DNA of 37,717 nucleotides from Stenomitos frigidus ULC18 (lineage in GTDB: Bacteria; Cyanobacteriota; Cyanobacteriia; Leptolyngbyales; Leptolyngbyaceae). Each line of letters begins with the position of its first letter. Position 1 is the stretch's first letter. Shown piece after piece: positions 32,987 to 37,717 of this stretch. The notes below the pieces were generated by a model that searched no databases, was not told the DNA's origin, and saw only the letters and a list, made by a program, of their open reading frames with translations. The translations under genes and the position numbers were made by a program. The stretch spans positions 1 through 37,717 of the forward strand of contig NZ_PVWK01000153.1 of assembly GCF_003003795.1 (NCBI RefSeq). Direction: 5' to 3'.

Positions 32987-33799
32987 ATGCACCTATCTGA
33001 GCAAGATTCGGCATTGTACTACGAGCTTATGTGGGCGCTACAGTTTCATGTCAAGCAATCACTGAAGCTCTTTCCCAAGATCAAGACGATCGAGGAATAT
33101 GCGAAAGAGGTTCCTGTAGAAGACAAAAGCAAAGTGCGAGAAGTCATGTATGCCGATCACACCTTGATTGACACATTTCTAAAGGACAATCCGCAAGACT
33201 TTTCGTCCGAAAAGCTGGCGATCGTTGAGCAGTGGAAAAACCTTATTTCAGGCGACTTCTACATCGAGCGGATACTCAAGAAGTACACTATTTTCATTGC
33301 AGAGGATGATCAGGTCTACGGAGTTTGGGGGTTGCAAAATGATTTCGATGAAATGTTTCATCCCAGTCAGTTGCCCTTACTCGTTCGAGCTGTTCTCCTA
33401 CCGTTTAAGGACAAGATCATTTATGACGGGCTGCTGCAAAGCTACAACATTATGTTTGGTGGCGGTATTTCGGGCAGCTTAAAGGAAACGTACCTTGCTG
33501 CGAAACAGCGGGGCACCATCATTGAACGCTTCACTGATCGCCATGCTCCAGAACCCATCACGGTCTCGGCTCAAGCTTTAAAGGACTGGACACCCGAACT
33601 GGCAGAGCTTGTTGCTAGAGCCAGCAAATTGCGCGGTGGCGGTGGTCAACCTGTCGTTTACAGCCCTGTGTTTAGCCTGATTAAAGCCAGCCTTGAATTG
33701 GGTCATGCAGCAACTATCAATCCCAACGACCAGCAGCAGCTGTGGAAATTATTGGGGAAAGTTGAACAGGCGGTAAGGAAGATAGAACGATCGCTATAA
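32987..33799 (+). CDS. Conserved hypothetical protein (270 aa)
   Basis: I do not recognise this family. The protein is soluble and rich in charged helices. Notable segments are YELMWALQFHVKQSL near 12, ISGDFYIERILKKYTIFI near 88, LPFKDKIIYDGLLQSYNIMFGGG around 140-160, and a basic C-terminus. There are no cysteine clusters, membrane segments or signal peptide. The FGGG turn followed by SGSLKETYLAAKQRG suggests a nucleotide- or substrate-binding loop, but that is conjecture. GGAG lies 8 bases before ATG. The gene ends just before the IS256 remnant (stop 33799, left inverted repeat 33805), so its 3 prime region may have been altered by the insertion. Confidence 0.75.
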   Translation: MHLSEQDSALYYELMWALQFHVKQSLKLFPKIKTIEEYAKEVPVEDKSKVREVMYADHTLIDTFLKDNPQDFSSEKLAIVEQWKNLISGDFYIERILKKYTIFIAEDDQVYGVWGLQNDFDEMFHPSQLPLLVRAVLLPFKDKIIYDGLLQSYNIMFGGGISGSLKETYLAAKQRGTIIERFTDRHAPEPITVSAQALKDWTPELAELVARASKLRGGGGQPVVYSPVFSLIKASLELGHAATINPNDQQQLWKLLGKVEQAVRKIERSL

Positions 33800-33804
33800 A
33801 AGGA

Positions 33805-34157
33805 GGGACTGTAAATTAGTTTGTGTCAAAGGTCAAAACAAGATCTAATGAACTAACCTACCCAGACACAAACCATGACCTTTCGACCCGAACTGATTGA
33901 CGAACTGCTCAAAGAATACCGAAACCCCGAAGACTTGATGGGAGAAGGCGGGATCGTCAAGCAACTGACTAAAGCCCTAGTCGAGCGCTGCTTGAGTGCG
34001 GAGTTGAGCACCCATTTGGCAGAGGAGCAGGGACAGCCAGAGGTTGAACGCCCCAGAAATCGCCGCAATGGCGTCAGTAAGAAGACCATTAAGGGCGCAG
34101 TTTGGCGAAGTCGAGAGTGGGGTGCCGCGTGACCGCAATGGCGCCTTTGAGCCGCAT
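33805..34157 (+). mobile_element. IS256-family insertion sequence remnant (left end only)
   Basis: The left terminal sequence begins GGGACTGTAAATTAGTTTGT at 33805, typical of IS256 ends, and GTTTGTGTC (33819-33827) recurs inverted as GACACAAAC (33865-33873) just before the transposase start. The element stops at about 34157, 18 bases before the end of the DUF697 GTPase gene. No matching right end is seen, so the rest was lost by deletion. Confidence 0.8.
33875..34157 (+). pseudogene. IS256-family transposase fragment, frameshifted and truncated
   Basis: The N-terminus MTFRPELIDELLKEYRNPED...LVERCLSAELSTHLAEEQG is typical of IS256-family (mutator-type) transposases. At about 34098 an extra C in GGCG(C)AGTTTGGC shifts the frame: the annotated frame then runs to a stop near 34132, while the next frame continues the family sequence as QFGEVESGVPRDRNGAFEPH up to about 34157. 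The catalytic DDE region (normally 300 residues further on) is absent. It is non-functional. Confidence 0.85.
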
Positions 34158-34174
34158 GTTACTCACTCGCATCT

Positions 34175-35689
34175 CTACAAATCTGGCAAGCCAAGCTGCT
34201 GGCTGAGTTCTTGGCGCAAACGATAGACGATCGTGTTGGGTTCTAGCTGGTTGAGAATGTCTTGAATCACGGTGTTGGGGCCTTGTGTTCCCCAGCTACA
34301 GCCTTGTTCCAGGTAAACCTGTACCGCACGACCAACCGCATACGCCCCATAGCCCGCAATGCCACCCTGAACGATCGCAGTACTCGCATAGGCCGAAAAG
34401 CTGGTCGAAGCGTCCAAGCCTCCCGTCGCTGCCGCCGCACTTTTGCCCATACCCAGCAGCAGACCGCTCCCAAACTCAGACAGCATCAGACTACCGGAGC
34501 TAAGCAGAATCGTTTTCCAGAGCTTTCTGGCTTCATGACGCGTAACGGGCAACCCGTAGAGTTCAGACAGCGCGCGAATCATTGCCAGATCGGAAACCGC
34601 ACCGCCGACTAAATCGATGACCGCGATCGGATTGATGCCCACCGCGATCGCCTTGTAGCGAGCAAACTTCCAGATCAGAGCCTCTGCCTCAGTATTGCGA
34701 ACATCTAAAATTTTGCTGGCTAAGGCTGCCTCAGCATCCCTTGCCTGAAAGAGGGCATTGAGCGCCAACAGCGTGCGGCCTTCCTGCCGCAGAATGGCGA
34801 GAATTTTCTGCTTGAGGCTATCGATTTGTACAGGTGAAGCCTCCCACTCGTAGGTCGCGCGACCATTCACCTCGACCCGCACCTGCATCGGAGCCGGATC
34901 AGCCGCAACAAGAATAATCTCATTCGCCGACATCAACCGCTGGAGCTGCATCCCATCAACGCTTTTAGCGGCAAGCTGCTGCAAGTTCTGATAAATGGCT
35001 TGTCGCGTCTGGTCGGGATATAAATCGATCTTGTTGAAAACCAACAAGAGGGGCTTGTGCGCCCGTCGCAAGTCACAGAGCGCCTGATACTCAGTGCGCG
35101 TAATGTCGCCAGCGACAACAAACAGAATCAGATCCGCTTGCCGAGTAATCTCCTGCGCCATCTGTGCCCGCGCCTGTCCATCAATTTCATCCAGTCCTGG
35201 CGTATCAATAAACTCAACGGTCAAACTGTTAGTCGGAACTGTCAGTGCAGCCGTCGTTGTCGCACTTTCTGCGTTGCCTGTTAATGACCAGTAGACCGAT
35301 CGTGGTGCCTGAGTCACACCATTCAACGGGCCTGTAGGGAGAATTTTTTGACCTAGCAGCGCATTCAATACTGCCGATTTCCCGCGACTGACCAACCCAA
35401 ATACAGCAATGCGAACCACCTGACTGTCAAGCTTATTCAGCGTGACGGTGAGTTGCTCGACATCACTACGGAGCGTTTCGCGATCGACCCCACTGGGCGG
35501 ACGATTTTTCTCAGACCGGAAGAACGCATTGTAGCGATTCAATGCCTGCCGTAAGCTACTACGGGCACGATTGAGAGACAGTTCTTGCGGGTCAACGCCA
35601 CTCGTCGATCGCGGGGTAGGTTCAGTGGGAGGAAAGGGAGGTTGGGTCAAGGCTCGGCATAGAACGACGGACGCTAGCTCCATTCTCAT
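34175..35689 (-). CDS. DUF697 family GTPase, intact G motifs (dynamin/Era-like)
   Basis: 504 residues. The G domain has G1 GLVSRGKS (98-105), G3 DTPG (162-165) and G4 NKID (219-222), so GTP binding and hydrolysis are likely intact. A helical C-terminal DUF697 domain (about 335-470) has hydrophobic, glycine-rich stretches (GINPIAVIDLVGGAV, then GGIAGYGAYAVG) that suggest membrane association. The start at ATG 35689 overlaps the upstream GTPase gene by 68 bases in another frame; there is no later ATG before the G domain, although a TTG at 35647 exists. Such proteins are common in cyanobacteria and poorly characterised; membrane remodelling or stress roles are guesses. Confidence 0.85.
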   Translation of the reverse strand: MRMELASVVLCRALTQPPFPPTEPTPRSTSGVDPQELSLNRARSSLRQALNRYNAFFRSEKNRPPSGVDRETLRSDVEQLTVTLNKLDSQVVRIAVFGLVSRGKSAVLNALLGQKILPTGPLNGVTQAPRSVYWSLTGNAESATTTAALTVPTNSLTVEFIDTPGLDEIDGQARAQMAQEITRQADLILFVVAGDITRTEYQALCDLRRAHKPLLLVFNKIDLYPDQTRQAIYQNLQQLAAKSVDGMQLQRLMSANEIILVAADPAPMQVRVEVNGRATYEWEASPVQIDSLKQKILAILRQEGRTLLALNALFQARDAEAALASKILDVRNTEAEALIWKFARYKAIAVGINPIAVIDLVGGAVSDLAMIRALSELYGLPVTRHEARKLWKTILLSSGSLMLSEFGSGLLLGMGKSAAAATGGLDASTSFSAYASTAIVQGGIAGYGAYAVGRAVQVYLEQGCSWGTQGPNTVIQDILNQLEPNTIVYRLRQELSQQLGLPDL

Positions 35690-37319
35690 CCAAAATACGA
35701 ACTTCTTGGCGATCGCTCAATGCCGACGCTGTCTTGAGCGGGATGAGCAGCGGTTCTGCTAACACTGCTGGGCTAATTTCAGAGGGAACAGTATCAATCG
35801 CCTGTGACGGAAACTGAGAAGGACTCTGTGACGGCTGGTTCGTAGAGGCAACAAGCCGCTCCATTGCCTGCCCGACAAAACTTTGGAGAAACGTTAACTG
35901 CTGGTTTTTCTGGAAAACAGACTGCAAAATGTCGCTGAGACGCTCGATCGCCAGCGGGCTAGCTTCCGTTAGCGTAAGGTTCGGCTCTTGAGCATGGAAA
36001 TATTCAATCAGGCTGAGCCCAACGATTCGCGTGAGATACGCGGCACTCACGCCCTGAATGCAACCGCCTGCTACGTACGTCAACACGTTCACCTTCAGGA
36101 AGCCCGCGATCGTCTGGGTTGATAGCTCCACCAGCCCCAACTTCAGCATCAGGCTACCAATGGTCGCTGCCATTTTCTGCGCCTGCTGGAGTGAAAACTT
36201 CTGCCGATACAGCGTGCCTAAGTCAAGGATCATTTGCGCGTTCACAGCCGCCGTTGCCAGCACATCCAAGGTCGGCACGGGGCAAACAAAGGCAGTTCCG
36301 GCAGCAACCCACTGAAACTGTTCTACGACAGGCAACGCTCGCGTTCGGCGCACATCATTTAGCACCAGCTTTGCCTGGTGTTTCAGCGTCACTGCACGGT
36401 TTAAGGCACTTGCCATCACCAACTGCTGGCCTTCCTGCGCCAAAATCTGCTCAAGCCGTTGAGTGAGATCAGCCCAATCTGGCGCTTGCTCTTCTAACCA
36501 CTCAGTGATGGAGCCATCCGTTTGATGCTGCCGGACTTTGATCGGTTTGGGTGCAGTAGCGATCGCCACCACATCGGCAGCAGCCAGAACGCTCTCAAGG
36601 TGGGAGTAGAGTTGGCTGAGAATGGTGTCGCGATCGCTCGGCAAATACTGATCCAGCTTATTAAAAACCAGCACAGTGCGCTTAGTGGCAACCACCCGTT
36701 TTACGGCTTGCAGTTCCGATGCGGTCATATCTCCAGTGACCACAAACAGCACTAAATCTGCCGTAATGGCTTGTTGGAGCCCCAACGTATCACCGATCAG
36801 GCCAGGCGCTGTAGTCGCCGTAAAGCTGGGTACTTCGCTGAAATGCAGCACTCTAGAAGGGTGATCAACCCACGCAGACTGTAGCAGCTGGAGTAATGCA
36901 GTTTTGCCAGTGCCCTTCGCACCCATAACCGCTATACGCAGCTCCTCGCGATTCAACTCGTGGCGAAGCTGAGAAATTTGTGACTGTAACCGCGACACGC
37001 GGGGTTGAGCCGCTGTACAAGCAACTTTCTCCGCTGGGTCTTCGACCTCTTCTTGGAGCTGAGTCATCACCTGCGTCGCTTCTGCCAGCGTTCGCTTGAC
37101 CGTCACAGAGTCAACCTTCAACGGTGCTTGAGGCGTGACCTTTTTCCGATCGGCTTGCTTGTGCAACCATTGCACTCCCGCCGCCCCCATGAGCGCAAAG
37201 GCCGCATACATGCCCCACTCTCCAACAAACAAATGAAGCAGGTCTAAAGCCCCAAGACTGAGCGCCAAGAGACCACCACCAATTATGAGAGGGCGTTTCA
37301 CGTTAACGGTCATAGTCAA
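35622..37319 (-). CDS. DUF697 family GTPase, G3 motif altered
   Basis: 565 residues. Two N-terminal hydrophobic helices (about 10-27 and 34-52) anchor it to the membrane, and a coiled coil (about 75-125) leads to a G domain with G1 GAKGTGKT (133-140) and G4 NKLD (220-223). The G3 DxxG reads TAPG (170-173), so the magnesium-coordinating Asp is replaced by Thr170 in my alignment. The DUF697 part follows (about 320-480) with VCPVPTLDVLATAAVN and VNVLTYVAGGCIQGVSAAYL, then a Pro/Ser-rich tail. With the downstream intact GTPase it looks like an active/degenerate pair expressed together (68-base overlap). The last 398 bases of the window lie upstream of it. Confidence 0.82.
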   Translation of the reverse strand: MTMTVNVKRPLIIGGGLLALSLGALDLLHLFVGEWGMYAAFALMGAAGVQWLHKQADRKKVTPQAPLKVDSVTVKRTLAEATQVMTQLQEEVEDPAEKVACTAAQPRVSRLQSQISQLRHELNREELRIAVMGAKGTGKTALLQLLQSAWVDHPSRVLHFSEVPSFTATTAPGLIGDTLGLQQAITADLVLFVVTGDMTASELQAVKRVVATKRTVLVFNKLDQYLPSDRDTILSQLYSHLESVLAAADVVAIATAPKPIKVRQHQTDGSITEWLEEQAPDWADLTQRLEQILAQEGQQLVMASALNRAVTLKHQAKLVLNDVRRTRALPVVEQFQWVAAGTAFVCPVPTLDVLATAAVNAQMILDLGTLYRQKFSLQQAQKMAATIGSLMLKLGLVELSTQTIAGFLKVNVLTYVAGGCIQGVSAAYLTRIVGLSLIEYFHAQEPNLTLTEASPLAIERLSDILQSVFQKNQQLTFLQSFVGQAMERLVASTNQPSQSPSQFPSQAIDTVPSEISPAVLAEPLLIPLKTASALSDRQEVRILDENGASVRRSMPSLDPTSLSSH

Positions 37320-37717
37320 TCAATGGAGTGGTAGGGTCATTCAGCAGAACGACCGTTTTTACTGAGACCAACGACCAATAGCCGCATGACATCGCACTAC
37401 TTAGCGGTCGTCCTGTAACTTAGGAGATTTCTAGCAGACAAAACACCTGTAGGAGAACGTTTGCTACCAAAGCGATGGGCTGGATGCAAAGATGCTGGCA
37501 AAACCTACCCCCTACCAAGCAGTACATATTTTCTTAGAAATCACCTTATACCAATTCCATGTGAACTCGCATACAAACGTAGGTTGGGTTGAGTCAAACG
37601 AAACCCAACAAAATCAAGAGCCTGTTGGGTTTCACGCTGTTCAACCCAACCTTGTATCTTGAGGCTTAGGTAACCCGTCCCAACCTGGGTAGAAAAAACC
37701 GCTTTGTAGCTTGGGTG
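37320..37717. other. 398-base right-edge intergenic region
   Basis: It holds the leftward promoter of the GTPase pair and the nested palindromic repeat at 37581-37652. No credible open frame is seen. The window ends inside the gap. Confidence 0.45.
37581..37652. repeat. 72-base nested palindrome (GTTGGGTT type)
   Basis: Outer arms AGGTTGGGTTGA (37581-37592) and TCAACCCAACCT (37641-37652) and inner arms GAAACCCAACA (37600-37610) and TGTTGGGTTTC (37623-37633) are perfect complements, with symmetric 7-base loops between. Because all four arms share GTTGGGTT or its complement, two small hairpins can also form. This form is typical of dispersed cyanobacterial miniature repeats. Confidence 0.7.

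Noticed and set aside
34044-34226. Forward open frame in the IS256 remnant
   Set aside because: It is the frameshifted continuation of the transposase, not a separate gene.

Overview
The window reads as chromosomal DNA of a (probably filamentous) cyanobacterium. The HIP1 octamer GCGATCGC recurs throughout, many proteins belong to families found mainly in cyanobacteria (DUF1818, DUF928, the CHASE2 cyclase, cyanobacteriochrome-type GAF domains), and the intergenic regions carry the palindromic and GGGAGT-rich repeats common in that phylum. I saw no tRNA, rRNA or CRISPR array. All function calls rest on motif recognition by eye; no database search was possible.

Layout. 1-1638: the end of an unknown gene, a succinyl-CoA synthetase beta subunit, and an internally deleted DUF2235 pseudogene. 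1684-9900: an unusual block rich in haem-type enzymes. A cyclooxygenase-like dioxygenase runs leftward, and diverging from it are a catalase-like protein, a small conserved protein, a membrane protein with an internally duplicated domain, a DyP-type peroxidase and a second catalase-like protein. 10101-17937: a leftward signalling block with two small conserved proteins, two single-domain receivers, a ComFB-like protein, a 1055-residue histidine kinase with two cyanobacteriochrome-like GAF domains, and a 621-residue receiver/winged-helix/Hpt/receiver/receiver protein. A tandem TGGAGA motif with an 11-base period lies upstream of three of these genes. 18412-23235: an unknown helical protein, an FAD-dependent oxidoreductase, and the housekeeping-like genes DUF1818, a secreted protein, rpoZ and rdgB. 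23236-31628: a sugar transferase with a structured leader, a possible 24-residue membrane peptide, a DUF218 protein, one half of an ABC exporter, DUF928, and a CHASE2 nucleotide cyclase with the guanylate-type residue. 31717-32744: a tautomerase and a TetR regulator, divergent, with two matching operators. 32987-37319: an unknown conserved protein, an IS256-family remnant, and two overlapping DUF697 GTPases. The right edge carries a nested palindromic repeat.

How the genes may work together. The dioxygenase and catalase-like pair matches the logic known from Nostoc punctiforme, where a cyclooxygenase relative makes a fatty-acid hydroperoxide and a catalase-related neighbour cleaves it. The DyP peroxidase, second catalase-like protein, duplicated-domain membrane protein and small conserved protein may extend that system, and this is the best candidate here for an undescribed pathway. 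The kinase and the receiver/Hpt proteins have complementary parts for a light-responsive multistep phosphorelay, and the 11-base-period repeats are the spacing expected for an OmpR-type regulator such as the 621-residue protein. The TetR/tautomerase pair looks like a self-contained electrophile- or aromatic-responsive switch.
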